From Mucilaginibacter terrae (GTDB taxonomy: Bacteria; Bacteroidota; Bacteroidia; Sphingobacteriales; Sphingobacteriaceae), in contig NZ_JAVLVU010000001.1 in NCBI RefSeq assembly GCF_031951985.1, forward strand, positions 3,968,001 through 4,032,000: a stretch of 64,000 bases of DNA, given 5' to 3'. A model generated the notes under the pieces. It did not search any database, had not been told where the DNA came from, and was given only the letters and a program-made list of their open reading frames with translations. Both the position numbers and the translations under genes were made by a program. Of the stretch, positions 9,137 to 18,019 are shown piece by piece (the stretch's first letter is position 1; each line of letters opens with the position of its first letter).

Positions 9137-10465
9137 TTATTTAATTACAGGTTTCCACTGCCAAACCTGTACGGGCTGCGGAGGGTTGCTGGCTTTACCT
9201 TCGCCATCAATTTGGGTGGTGTGTTGCACAAAAAGACTGAGTATACCCCGGTTTTTCCATAGCTCCGTATCATAAGTAGGTTCCCACGAGCCTACCTGTT
9301 GGTTGCCTAAATTTTGAACCCGCCATTTATCAGTTTTAATGTTATCGTTAATGGCAATAGAAACTTTGTCTCCCAGCTCTTCGTCTCTGAAGATAATTCC
9401 GGCGGCTATGTTTTTCCCACTCTTCCAGGCAATAATTTGTGGGCGCGAAACCGGTATGTGCTTGGTGCCCGTTCCGCTTAAACTAAACGGCATTTTACGA
9501 AAGCTGAGACTCCTGGTATGCCAGCCTGTGTTATCTTTATAAACCAAATGGTATTGCGGAACCTGTTCGCCCGTGTTGCGCCAATAGGTGGCTATGTACG
9601 GGTTACCCTGTGCATCGGCAAACATCGAAGTTTGGTTAATAAGTTCACTTTTTTCAGGTATCTTGCAGGCATATTCGGCGCTTGCAGCGGTTATGGGTAA
9701 AGTATAGGGTTTTCCTGCAGATGTTTCCCAGGTTTTGCCGCCATCTTTTGAACATGCGTAAGCAATATCGTGATTGCTGGCCACATCGGGCGTTTCGCGC
9801 CATACCCACGAAATATGTAAGGTCCCGGCAGCATCTGTACAAACCTGCCAGTAGGCGCTGCGCTTACCTTCGCCATCAATTAAATTATCCTGCAAACGCA
9901 CCCATTTCTGCGTTTTTACATGGTAACTGTTTATGATCAAGCTACCGTTGCCCGAACCGCCATCCCGGTAAAAAAACAAAAGGTTGCCGTTAGCCAGTTT
10001 ATAAAACTCCGGGTAGCTTATCCGGCTCTCTTTGGTCCCGGTCATACTTTGCCTGGTACTCATTTTTAACGAACCAGGGGCTATGCCTTTTACATAATTG
10101 AGCGGATTATTATGCTGCCCCCAGGCTAAATGCAAATACCCTTTTTCATCAACCATGATACTTATACTTTTATGCGCATCGGTTGCGTCGCCTTTGTAAG
10201 GAGTTTTCTCGACCTGCCAGTTATTTTTACCTAAAGAGCGTTTTGCCAATACTACATACTGTGCGCTATCATAATAAGCGGCGTACTGCATGTTTTTAAA
10301 CGTTACCAACGAATTTTTACGGAAGATAACGGTGTTTACTGAATTGTTAGCCCAGCCATTGGCTGCAATGGTTGATATGGTTGCCTCGTTTTGTGCCGAA
10401 GCATTTGAAAAGCCGGTAAGCAATAAAAACAAGCTTAAAAAATAAGCCGGTACGGGTTTACACAT
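9137..10465 (-). CDS. BNR_4 repeat protein, putative polysaccharide lyase or sialidase-fold protein
   Basis: 442 residues with a Sec signal peptide ending near residue 24 (ASAQ). The mature part is a predicted seven-bladed beta propeller of the BNR_4 type; DAHKSISIMVDEKGYLHLAW and SRISYPEFYKLANGNLLFFYRDG are characteristic, as is the KDGGKTWETS Asp-box-like turn at about residues 240-249. BNR_4 members include ulvan-type polysaccharide lyases (PL24/PL25) and uncharacterised propellers; I cannot assign lyase activity from motifs alone. Position between a DUF2264 protein and a polysaccharide deacetylase supports a role in breaking down an acidic or acetylated glycan. Confidence 0.75.
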   Translation of the reverse strand: MCKPVPAYFLSLFLLLTGFSNASAQNEATISTIAANGWANNSVNTVIFRKNSLVTFKNMQYAAYYDSAQYVVLAKRSLGKNNWQVEKTPYKGDATDAHKSISIMVDEKGYLHLAWGQHNNPLNYVKGIAPGSLKMSTRQSMTGTKESRISYPEFYKLANGNLLFFYRDGGSGNGSLIINSYHVKTQKWVRLQDNLIDGEGKRSAYWQVCTDAAGTLHISWVWRETPDVASNHDIAYACSKDGGKTWETSAGKPYTLPITAASAEYACKIPEKSELINQTSMFADAQGNPYIATYWRNTGEQVPQYHLVYKDNTGWHTRSLSFRKMPFSLSGTGTKHIPVSRPQIIAWKSGKNIAAGIIFRDEELGDKVSIAINDNIKTDKWRVQNLGNQQVGSWEPTYDTELWKNRGILSLFVQHTTQIDGEGKASNPPQPVQVWQWKPVIK

Positions 10466-10538
10466 TGGTATAGAATGAGTTGCTAAATAATGTTTTTACA
10501 GGCAAATAAACTTGCCATATTTTAACCAATACAGCTTT

Positions 10539-11354
10539 TTATTGCTTGCTCTTTACGTGCTGTATGGTGGCAATATGTTGAGCCACATCAACCATGGGCG
10601 CTACCCATATATCTTTTTGGTTTGCTTTTAAATATTGTAATAATTGCCGGTGCGCCTCGCGGCTCTCATTAATACTGTGCCCGCCGCCAATACCATGAAA
10701 CAGAAATACTAACAGCGTATTGGTTTGCTGTGCCTTTTTCACCAGGTCAATCATATAATCGGCTGGTTTATCACTTATGGAGTAAGCATTAATGTTACTC
10801 AAATCAACCTGTGTGGCCGTTGGTAAGCCACCTGTTACGCCGCGTGCACCTGCAAAATCATTTTTAAGCTGGTCGTAAAAATATTCGTCGCCAATTTTAA
10901 GATCGCCGCATGGATAGGCATAGGTGCGCTGGGTTTTACCATCGATGGCTTTGAGCATGGTGTTGAGGGCGCGTACTTCGTCAACGGCTCGCTTAACGGT
11001 ATACTTGCTCAAATCATGATCGGGCGATACAAAACTCCGACCGGGCATTGAGCCATCGCATGGGTGAAACAGGCCATGGTTGCCCAGTTCGTGGCCGTTG
11101 GCTGCGGCTTTGCGCCACTCGGGCATACGTTTACTGATAACCGGCGATGAGCCTATAAGATAAAAAGTGCCCTTAAAACCAACTGAGTCAAGCGCAGGAA
11201 TTACGTTATCCAGATCAATATCAATGGCATCATCATAAGTTAACACCACGGCGCATTTTTTACCGTTCCAGTCGCCCGCAGGTTTTTGCGATGAGGCAGA
11301 AACCATGGTTAGGGTGCATAAAGCAGCCAGCAATTTTAAACCGGAGTTTATCAT
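10539..11354 (-). CDS. Polysaccharide deacetylase (NodB domain), exported
   Basis: 271 residues from the ATG at 11354; the longer frame starts with TTG. A signal peptide covers residues 1-21. The carbohydrate esterase 4 fold shows motif 1 VVLTYDDAIDID (the Asp pair for base and metal), motif 2 ELGNHGLFHPCDG (H-x3-H type metal ligands), motif 3 RTYAYPCGD and the late LVFLFHGIGGGHS histidine. It should remove acetyl groups from a polysaccharide in the periplasm or outside the cell. The gene heads the minus-strand group that continues with the BNR_4 and DUF2264 genes and faces the MFS gene. Confidence 0.88.
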   Translation of the reverse strand: MINSGLKLLAALCTLTMVSASSQKPAGDWNGKKCAVVLTYDDAIDIDLDNVIPALDSVGFKGTFYLIGSSPVISKRMPEWRKAAANGHELGNHGLFHPCDGSMPGRSFVSPDHDLSKYTVKRAVDEVRALNTMLKAIDGKTQRTYAYPCGDLKIGDEYFYDQLKNDFAGARGVTGGLPTATQVDLSNINAYSISDKPADYMIDLVKKAQQTNTLLVFLFHGIGGGHSINESREAHRQLLQYLKANQKDIWVAPMVDVAQHIATIQHVKSKQ

Positions 11355-11474
11355 AAAGTTTATATTGGTTTTGTGATGCAATATAGTAACCTTATGGCAT
11401 ACAGGCTAATGTGTATTGCTATTGATTATTTTTAACTTGCCAATTCTTTAAACATAAATGCCTTGTCCCGTTTC

Positions 11475-12632
11475 ATGAGTAAAAAAGTACTGCCGGTAAT
11501 TGTTGTTTCGCAATTTTTTTGCACCTCGTTGTGGTTTGCAGGTAATGCCATTATGGGTGATGTTGCACGGCAGTTTGATATTGCCCCCGAATACCTTGCA
11601 CATATAGCCAGCGCTGTTCAATTGGGTTTTATAACCGGCACGCTGGTGTTTGCCATCTTAAGTTTAGCCGATAGAATATCGCCATCGAAACTATTTTTTT
11701 GTTGCGCCTTAATAGCAGCGGCTGTAAACTTGAGTTTAGCGTTTATCCAACTCAGTACAACATTGCTTCTGTCTGTTCGCTTTATAACCGGTTTCTTTTT
11801 AGCCGGAATTTACCCCGTAGGAATGAAAATAGCCGCCGATTATTTTGATAAAGGTCTGGGTAAATCATTAGGTTTTTTGGTAGGTGCACTGGTGCTGGGC
11901 ACAGCCTTTCCGCATTTTTTAAAAAGTATTCCGGCTTTTTCGTGGAGGTATGTAATCTATGCCACCTCCATTCTGGCCACCTTGGGCGGACTGGCCATGT
12001 TGCTTTTAGTGCCCGATGGCCCGTACCGTAAACCCAGCCAGCAATTCAAACTGTCAGCATTTTTAAGCGGATTTAAAAATGCTGATTTCCGGGCATCGGC
12101 ATTCGGATATTTTGGGCATATGTGGGAGTTGTACGCCTTTTGGGTATTTGTACCGGTGATGTTAACATCGTACCAGGAGCATTCTGCGATAGCTCTCAAC
12201 ATCCCGTTACTATCATTCATAATTATTGCCATGGGCAGTTTGGCCTGTGCAGGCAGCGGATTATTATCTCAAAAATTTGGTACTAAAAAAGTAGCCGTAT
12301 GGGCGCTATATACCTCATGCCTGTGCTGTTTGGTATCGCCAGTATTCTTCATCAGTTCAGTAATCATATTCATAACATTCCTGTTGGTATGGAGCATTGC
12401 CGTAATTGCCGATTCTCCGCTGTTCTCTACCCTTGTGGCTCAAAACGCACCTGCCGAAACCAAGGGCACATCACTTACCATTGTAAATTGTATTGGTTTT
12501 AGTATTACAATCTTCAGCATACAAATAATTAACGCACTGCGCACAGAGCAAAACATGCATTACATTTTCATGCTGTTAGCAATTGGCCCGGTTTTAGGAT
12601 TAATAGCATTGTTCAACAATAAAGGTAGATAA
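11475..12632 (+). CDS. Major facilitator superfamily transporter
   Basis: 385 residues from the ATG at 11475 (MSKKVLPVIV), chosen over a TTG four codons upstream. About 12 hydrophobic helices are visible, with the MFS loop motif in degenerate form after helix 2 (LADRISPSKLFF) and RFITGFFLAGIYPVGMKIAADYF in helix 4-5. Uptake or export of a small molecule is likely; the substrate is unknown. It is transcribed away from the deacetylase gene, so it may belong functionally to that glycan group, but the sequence does not prove this. Confidence 0.85.
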   Translation: MSKKVLPVIVVSQFFCTSLWFAGNAIMGDVARQFDIAPEYLAHIASAVQLGFITGTLVFAILSLADRISPSKLFFCCALIAAAVNLSLAFIQLSTTLLLSVRFITGFFLAGIYPVGMKIAADYFDKGLGKSLGFLVGALVLGTAFPHFLKSIPAFSWRYVIYATSILATLGGLAMLLLVPDGPYRKPSQQFKLSAFLSGFKNADFRASAFGYFGHMWELYAFWVFVPVMLTSYQEHSAIALNIPLLSFIIIAMGSLACAGSGLLSQKFGTKKVAVWALYTSCLCCLVSPVFFISSVIIFITFLLVWSIAVIADSPLFSTLVAQNAPAETKGTSLTIVNCIGFSITIFSIQIINALRTEQNMHYIFMLLAIGPVLGLIALFNNKGR

Positions 12633-12716
12633 CAACGCAAGTCTCAACAGTGCAGGTTATTTATTTAGACAGTTTTTATAGAAAAAAGGGTAACTAAACA
12701 AGTAAATCATCGATTC

Positions 12717-15185
12717 TTATAATGGTATAATCACCTTCAAACTCACATTCCTGCCAATATTGTAAATGCCCGATCGACCATTGGGTGACGACTGATAATA
12801 TTCAAAGTATTTCAACCTGTTCAGGTTAGATTGATAGGCCTTATCGAACACATTATCTACCTGTAAAAACACATCCAGAATAGTTTTACCCGCTTTGTTC
12901 TTAAAACCTGATCCGCAGCCTGCATTCCATAAGGTATAGCCGGGTGTTGCTGTTTCAGTATCATCCAAAGCATAAAAATGATTTTGTGTAGCGTAAGCAT
13001 CGGCCTCCAGTTTAATGTAAGGCTTCGCAAGGGTTTTTGATTCTTTTTGAAAATTAACGCGTAATTCAGACCGTGCATGCAGCGGCGGGATAAACGGCAG
13101 GTACTTAGCTGCGTCGCCCACACGGGCTAATAGTTCAGGGTTTTTGTTCAGGCCTTCTACATAAGATAAGCTGTTGTTCCATACAAACCATTTCAGTTTT
13201 TCGGGATGCAGGTTCACGGTCACCTCGGCACCATATAAACTTGCCTTAGATTGCTGGTACTGGTATGTGCTGTTACCCGGAACAATAACTACCGGCTGAC
13301 CGTTGGCATCGTTTAGCCGTGCCTGGTAAATGTAATTGTAAATGTGGTTGTTAAATAATTCGGCACTCAGGTCAACGTCTTTTAAATAGGCTATCACACC
13401 AATATCCTGCTGAATGTTAAACTCAGGTTTAAAAGTGCGGTTACCCAAATAAACAATGTGCGCACCAGGGTCGAGGCCGTTCGAGCCAATTTCGGTAATG
13501 TTGGGTGCACGGTAGCCGCGGGCAATATTTGCTTTAAGCAAGAGCCGTTCGCTCACATTGTACGTTAAACCCAAACTGCCCGACCAGCCATTGTACCGCT
13601 TGCTAAACGATGGAAATTGCAGGTAAGTCCCCACCGTATCGGCGCCGGTAACCCGTTTTTGGAACCCGTTTTGAGGGTTATCGGCCACAAAAAAATTATT
13701 CCAGTTAATGTGGCGGTTATCCAGCCTTAATCCGCCGCTCACATCCACCGGGCCAAAGCTTTTTTTGGCAAAAAGAAATGCACCAATATCAAACAGGTCA
13801 TAATCAGGAATAGGGAAGTCGGTAGCATCCTTGCTGCGGTTGGTTTGATACATGCCGTTTACGCTTACGGAGGTTTCTATACCGGCCATTTGCGGCAGGT
13901 TATATTTTACATCGTAATTCAGGGTATTCAAAACCACATACAAGCCCGCCTGGCTGGGTTGCGTAGGGTGATTATATTCGCGGCGAACACTTTGCTGCCC
14001 GCCCAGCAACACGTTTATATTGCCCTCGCCTACATTAAACTGGCTGCTACTGTACAAGCGGTAATGCTGTATGTGCTGATAAAGCGGATTAAGTTTATAG
14101 GTCTTCAATTCATTTTCAGGAACGATGGGGCGGTTTTTAATATCGTCGCCAGCATCCAGTATCTGCCTTGTAAAACGGCGGGTAAGTGAGTCGCGACTAC
14201 CGTCGGGTATTTCCTGCTTGTTATTAAACAGCGTACCTGCAAACTGTGTATAGCCCCATTTTTTATCAACCCGCGCCATGGCCGATAAGTTGAGCTCGTT
14301 ATACGCTGTGCCGTATACCCGGCCATCAACACTGTTTTTGTAATTATGCGCCAGTTTGCCTGTTCCGCGGGCGGTAAAACGCCAGTCGTTATGCTTGTAA
14401 GCTAATCCTAATGATGAGCCTATGAGGCCGTTATTGGTATGATAATCTACCGTGTAATCGCCTTTAAGCGCATTGTTTTCATAATTGGGTAGATAGGGTA
14501 TCATGTTAATAACTCCCGCCAGCGCGTCCGATCCATAAGATAAGCTGGCCGGGCCTTTTACCACCTCGGCACGGGCAATGCCGTACTGGTCTATCTCTAT
14601 GCCATGCTCATCACCCCACTGCTGGCCTTCCTGGCGTATGCCATCGTACAGAGTAAGCACCCGGTTGTAACCTAACCCACGGATGAATGGTTTAGACACA
14701 TTGGGCCCCGTGGTAACAGCACTTACACCCGGCACCCCTTTAATTATAGCATCAATGATATTATTATTCACGTGCCTGTCCATATCCTTTTTAGCCATTA
14801 CGGCTACGGGGACGGGGTTTTTACGTACCTCGGTGGCACGGCTCACGCCGGTAACTATCACATCATTCAGCCGCGACTCGCTTTTTACGAGGCTTGCATT
14901 TAAAGTAGTTACGCCATTGGCTTTCACCTCAATAGGCACTTGTTGTTTTTGATACCCTAATGAAGAGAATACAATAGTATAATTTCCCGGAGCAAGGTTG
15001 CGTAACTCGTATTGCCCGTTGTTGCCCGTTCGGGTACCCACACTTTTGTTTAAAATATTGACTGATGCAAAGCCTATAGGCCCATCGGTAGCTGATATAA
15101 CCTGGCCTTTTATGCTGCCGTTTTGAGCAAATACAGGGTTGAATAATATTGATATGCTGATGAATAGGTAAATATATTTCGCCAT
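12717..15185 (-). CDS. TonB-dependent outer membrane receptor, likely for a metal ion or metal chelate
   Basis: 822 residues: signal peptide 1-20, a CarboxypepD_reg-like beta sandwich ~24-105 (GSIKGQVISATDGPIGFASV), plug domain ~110-225 (NDVIVTG near the TonB-box position; RGLGYNRVLTLYDGIRQEG; DQYGIARAEVVKGPASL), then a 22-strand barrel ending GRNVSLKVIIPL. The plug phrase QQWGDEHGIEIDQYG recalls zinc/copper/heme receptors rather than SusC glycan porins, and no SusD follows. Divergence from a DtxR/MntR-like regulator across palindromic operators argues for iron, manganese or zinc uptake. A minus-strand -7 box TAATTTTG at 15210-15217 overlaps the operator. Confidence 0.88.
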   Translation of the reverse strand: MAKYIYLFISISILFNPVFAQNGSIKGQVISATDGPIGFASVNILNKSVGTRTGNNGQYELRNLAPGNYTIVFSSLGYQKQQVPIEVKANGVTTLNASLVKSESRLNDVIVTGVSRATEVRKNPVPVAVMAKKDMDRHVNNNIIDAIIKGVPGVSAVTTGPNVSKPFIRGLGYNRVLTLYDGIRQEGQQWGDEHGIEIDQYGIARAEVVKGPASLSYGSDALAGVINMIPYLPNYENNALKGDYTVDYHTNNGLIGSSLGLAYKHNDWRFTARGTGKLAHNYKNSVDGRVYGTAYNELNLSAMARVDKKWGYTQFAGTLFNNKQEIPDGSRDSLTRRFTRQILDAGDDIKNRPIVPENELKTYKLNPLYQHIQHYRLYSSSQFNVGEGNINVLLGGQQSVRREYNHPTQPSQAGLYVVLNTLNYDVKYNLPQMAGIETSVSVNGMYQTNRSKDATDFPIPDYDLFDIGAFLFAKKSFGPVDVSGGLRLDNRHINWNNFFVADNPQNGFQKRVTGADTVGTYLQFPSFSKRYNGWSGSLGLTYNVSERLLLKANIARGYRAPNITEIGSNGLDPGAHIVYLGNRTFKPEFNIQQDIGVIAYLKDVDLSAELFNNHIYNYIYQARLNDANGQPVVIVPGNSTYQYQQSKASLYGAEVTVNLHPEKLKWFVWNNSLSYVEGLNKNPELLARVGDAAKYLPFIPPLHARSELRVNFQKESKTLAKPYIKLEADAYATQNHFYALDDTETATPGYTLWNAGCGSGFKNKAGKTILDVFLQVDNVFDKAYQSNLNRLKYFEYYQSSPNGRSGIYNIGRNVSLKVIIPL

Positions 15186-15209
15186 TACTAATTACATAAA
15201 TAGATAAAG

Positions 15210-15217
15210 CAAAATTA
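15210..15217 (-). promoter_or_regulatory. -7 box for the TonB receptor gene
   Basis: On the minus strand this reads TAATTTTG, a full match to the Bacteroidota -7 consensus TAnnTTTG, 25 bp before the receptor start. It overlaps the left arm of the operator palindrome, so regulator binding would block it. No clear -33 TTG was found. Confidence 0.5.
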
Positions 15218-15247
15218 TAAAATTAGGTTTGCCTAATTTTATAATTT
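15212..15247. promoter_or_regulatory. DtxR/MntR-type operator candidate 1 (36-bp palindrome)
   Basis: Perfect 16-bp arms (15212-15227 and 15232-15247) flank a 4-bp spacer; the core is TTAGG-tttg-CCTAA, very like the classical DtxR/IdeR box with TTAGG and CCTAA half sites. It lies between the divergent receptor and regulator genes. Confidence 0.7.
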
Positions 15248-15263
15248 GTAAAAATTATTTTCA

Positions 15264-15287
15264 TAAGTTTGATTTGGCTAAATCAAA
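15264..15287. promoter_or_regulatory. Regulator promoter -7 box and operator candidate 2
   Basis: TAAGTTTG at 15264-15271 is a full match to TAnnTTTG for the plus-strand regulator gene, though the best upstream TTG (15246-15248) is only 15 bp away. A 20-bp palindrome at 15268-15287 (arms tttgattt and aaatcaaa, spacer ggct) overlaps its end and stops 7 bp before the ATG, well placed for autorepression. Confidence 0.55.
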
Positions 15288-15294
15288 TGCATAA

Positions 15295-15951
15295 ATGAAT
15301 ACTTTTTCGGAGGAGAATTACCTGAAAGCTATTTTCAGGCTGTCGCAAATGCCTGATAATAAAAAAATATCAACCAGCGCCATTGCCGAGGCATTGGGCA
15401 ATAACCCGGCATCGGTGGTGGATATGATACGCAAGCTTACCGATAAGCAACTCATTGAGTATGATAAAAAGAAAGGGGTAAAGCTTACGCCGCAGGGGCT
15501 TAAAGATGCCATTCAAATTGTGCGCAAGCACCGCCTGTGGGAGGTTTTTTTGCTCGAAAAACTGGAATACCGTTGGGACGAGATACATGATATTGCCGAA
15601 GAACTGGAACACATTAAATACCACGACCTGGCCGAAAGGTTGGAGAAATTCCTGGGCTTCCCCGAGTATGACCCGCATGGCGACCCTATACCCAAGTCCA
15701 ATGGCAAAATGGCCAAATCGTTTTCGGCCTCACTGGCCGATGGTAAGATAGGTGGTACTTACCGTGTAGCTGCCGTGCGCGATACCAGCAGCGAGTTTTT
15801 AAAATATCTGCATAAACTGGAGATCAGCATCGGTACGCAAATTAAACTTATCGAGCAAATCGCGTTCGACCATTCGCTCATCATTAGCATTAATAATGGT
15901 GAGCCAACCACGGTATCGTCAAAGTTTGGCGAGAATATTTTGATCAGTTAA
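15295..15951 (+). CDS. DtxR/MntR family metal-dependent transcriptional repressor
   Basis: 218 residues. N-terminal winged helix (1-65) with YLKAIFRLSQ and the recognition helix around NNPASVVDMIRKL; a metal-binding and dimerisation domain (66-140) with HRLWEVFLLEKL and the DIAEELEHI segment carrying the Glu/Glu/His ligands expected in this family; and a C-terminal FeoA/SH3-like domain (from ~150). It should bind Mn2+ or Fe2+ and repress uptake genes; the divergent TonB receptor and the palindromes in between are the obvious targets. Which metal it senses cannot be told. Confidence 0.9.
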   Translation: MNTFSEENYLKAIFRLSQMPDNKKISTSAIAEALGNNPASVVDMIRKLTDKQLIEYDKKKGVKLTPQGLKDAIQIVRKHRLWEVFLLEKLEYRWDEIHDIAEELEHIKYHDLAERLEKFLGFPEYDPHGDPIPKSNGKMAKSFSASLADGKIGGTYRVAAVRDTSSEFLKYLHKLEISIGTQIKLIEQIAFDHSLIISINNGEPTTVSSKFGENILIS

Positions 15952-15971
15952 CCCCGGCTTTTCTATATTTG
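15939..15971 (+). promoter_or_regulatory. Promoter of the sulfurtransferase gene
   Basis: TTTG at 15939-15942, a 21-bp spacer and TATATTTG at 15964-15971 match the Bacteroidota -33/-7 pattern, 21 bp before the ATG at 15993. The -33 box lies inside the end of the regulator gene. Confidence 0.5.
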
Positions 15972-15992
15972 AATTTAGACATCAACCCCATT

Positions 15993-16859
15993 ATGAAGCC
16001 ATTAATTGAAGCCGTAGAGTTAAAAGAGTTAGACACGTATATATATACCCTGATAGATGCCCGTGGGTTTGGCAACAGCCGCGAACGCTATGAGCAGGGC
16101 AATATTGAAGGCGCACTATATGTGGACCTCGAAGACCTGGCTTTGCACCCCGAAGATGCAGCCGCAGGTGGCCGTCATCCATTACCCACAGTAGAAGAGT
16201 TTGCCGTGTTGATAGGTGGGTTGGGCATTACTCCTGATACCCATGTGGTGGTATACGATGATAAAGCAGCAGCCAATCCTGCAGCCCGTTTTTGGTGGAT
16301 GCTGCGTTCAATAGGGCATCAAAAAGTGCAGGTGCTTAACGGCGGCTTACAGGCAGCCATTGATGCCGGGTTAAATATCACCACCGAAATATCAGCATTG
16401 CCTGAAGCTACCATATATCCCCTAACACAAGGATTTACCGGCACGGCAAGCATTAGCGAAGTTGAAGCCGCCGCCAAAGACAGCAATCGTATAGTGATCG
16501 ACGTGCGCGAAACCCCACGCTATTTAGGCCAAACCGAACCTTTGGATTTGATAGCTGGCCATATTCCGGGTGCTATAAACGTGCCTTATAATACCAATAT
16601 GGGCGCGGACAACCGCTATCTGTCGCCCGAACAGTTGAAGGCCAACTATGAAAAAGCATTTGGCGATGTTAAGCCCGAACAGGTGATTGTTCATTGTGGT
16701 TCGGGTGTTACGGCTTGCCACACCTTGTTGGCCTTAGCGCAGGCCGGTTTACCGGGTGCCAAATTGTACGTAGGCTCGTGGAGCGAATGGTCGCGTCGGG
16801 ATTTGCCTGTGGCAACCGAGAATGGTATTATTGAGCCGGGCGATAAGTTTAAGATGTAA
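15993..16859 (+). CDS. Thiosulfate/3-mercaptopyruvate sulfurtransferase (two rhodanese domains)
   Basis: 288 residues from the ATG at 15993; the longer frame starts with TTG inside the -7 box. The N-terminal rhodanese domain (about 1-130) is the inactive one, with YDDKAAANPAARFWWMLR. The C-terminal domain (about 150-285) carries the active loop HCGSGVTACHTLLAL with the persulfide-forming Cys. CGSGVTA is the loop of the SseA-type group, which uses 3-mercaptopyruvate or thiosulfate as sulfur donor. Cytoplasmic by lack of signal. The gene has its own promoter candidate. Confidence 0.9.
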   Translation: MKPLIEAVELKELDTYIYTLIDARGFGNSRERYEQGNIEGALYVDLEDLALHPEDAAAGGRHPLPTVEEFAVLIGGLGITPDTHVVVYDDKAAANPAARFWWMLRSIGHQKVQVLNGGLQAAIDAGLNITTEISALPEATIYPLTQGFTGTASISEVEAAAKDSNRIVIDVRETPRYLGQTEPLDLIAGHIPGAINVPYNTNMGADNRYLSPEQLKANYEKAFGDVKPEQVIVHCGSGVTACHTLLALAQAGLPGAKLYVGSWSEWSRRDLPVATENGIIEPGDKFKM

Positions 16860-16877
16860 TCTTATTGCCAAATCAAA

Positions 16878-17792
16878 TTACCGCTTTACACTCCATAAAG
16901 GACCGTTTTTAGTTAGATAGCTTTGAATAATACCTTGCTGCAATAGCTCGTCTAAAATAACTGTGGTATAGGTTGTACTTATCTCGCTTAATTCGGCAAA
17001 CTCTCTTGTGGTTAAGGTAGGATAAACGCTAAACAAGTTTTGCCATTCTTTAGCATAATCTTGCTTAACCGCCTCCGGGACAAGTTTTTTAATAGCATTC
17101 TCGTAAACCTCATAAGGTTTCGAACCATATACCCGTTCAGAGTTCCCTGAAGCATCGGTGAAAAACATGGTTGGAAATCCTCTTACACCCATGCTTCGGG
17201 CCATATCTAAATCCTCATTAAAGGAAAGCTTGCCAGCGTGGTTAAAGTCATCGTGTAGTTTGTTCAAGTCTAAGCCGGCCTGGGTAGCTGCCTGTGCAAT
17301 AATGTCCCATTTGGCAATGTTCTTTTTTTGAAGGAACACCATCTCGCGCATAATACGCAGCATGTTTATTGCCTTTTTTTCGTTTTGTAACTGGGCGGCT
17401 TTAAATGCTATGGATGGTGGGTAAGATGAATCAAGCGGGTCTTCAAGCCATACATCACCATCAATGGGCATATCGTAATGATGGCTAACCTCATCCCAGT
17501 GATGGGCCACGTCTGATGGTTTGCTTATGCCTCCACTGTTATAGCTCCAGTCGGGCAGAAGCCCGCCCATTCGATATTCTAAATCGATAATATGGCCATA
17601 GCTTAGTTTGAGTTTTCTCAGTTGCGGCTCAATTCCCCAGCACGATGAACATATAGGGTCGGTAAAGTACAATAGCTTCAAAGGCTTGGTGCCGGTTTCG
17701 ATCAGGATGGATTGGCCGGTATTTTCGTGAGCCGGAATTTCGCATATCCCGGTTTCAGGATCGCATAGTAAAGGGTTGGTATTCGTTTCCAT
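16878..17792 (-). CDS. DsbA-family thioredoxin-fold protein with C-terminal winged-helix-like part
   Basis: 304 residues, no signal peptide. Residues ~30-230 form a DsbA/FrnE-like thioredoxin fold with the redox motif CSSCW in FTDPICSSCWGIEPQL, and the cis-proline loop GVRGFPTMFFTD. The architecture is that of SpxH/YjbH-type cytoplasmic adapters and FrnE isomerases. Residues ~250-304 (LTTREFAELSEISTTYTTVILDELLQQG) look like a small winged-helix, apparently an extra part not usual in FrnE. The N-terminus has two further Cys residues (LLCDPETGICE). Role in thiol stress is inferred. Confidence 0.78.
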   Translation of the reverse strand: METNTNPLLCDPETGICEIPAHENTGQSILIETGTKPLKLLYFTDPICSSCWGIEPQLRKLKLSYGHIIDLEYRMGGLLPDWSYNSGGISKPSDVAHHWDEVSHHYDMPIDGDVWLEDPLDSSYPPSIAFKAAQLQNEKKAINMLRIMREMVFLQKKNIAKWDIIAQAATQAGLDLNKLHDDFNHAGKLSFNEDLDMARSMGVRGFPTMFFTDASGNSERVYGSKPYEVYENAIKKLVPEAVKQDYAKEWQNLFSVYPTLTTREFAELSEISTTYTTVILDELLQQGIIQSYLTKNGPLWSVKR

Positions 17793-17982
17793 TTAACTTT
17801 ATAAGGAGTTAATCAAGAGCGTTAAATATGTTTTTCAGCCCCTGATTTGGCTCCAATTGCACATTGCGCAAATTTCGATTATAGGAAAGTGAATATCAAT
17901 TAGTCAAATAAAGATGACCATTGTACATATTGATAATGAGTTAGCTAATGTGTTTATACTATCATTAGCTCTGTAAACAAAG

Positions 17983-18010
17983 AACCCGGGATCAGTCAAA
18001 AACCCGGGTT
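17983..18010 (-). terminator. Terminator-like hairpin after the 53-residue lipoprotein gene
   Basis: Arms aacccggg (17983-17990) and cccgggtt (18003-18010) pair perfectly; on the minus strand it follows the small gene at 18020 and leads into a weak T-rich stretch. A second, weaker hairpin (agctaatg/cattagct, 17943-17970) lies just beyond. Confidence 0.6.
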
Positions 18011-18019
18011 GCTTTGCTA

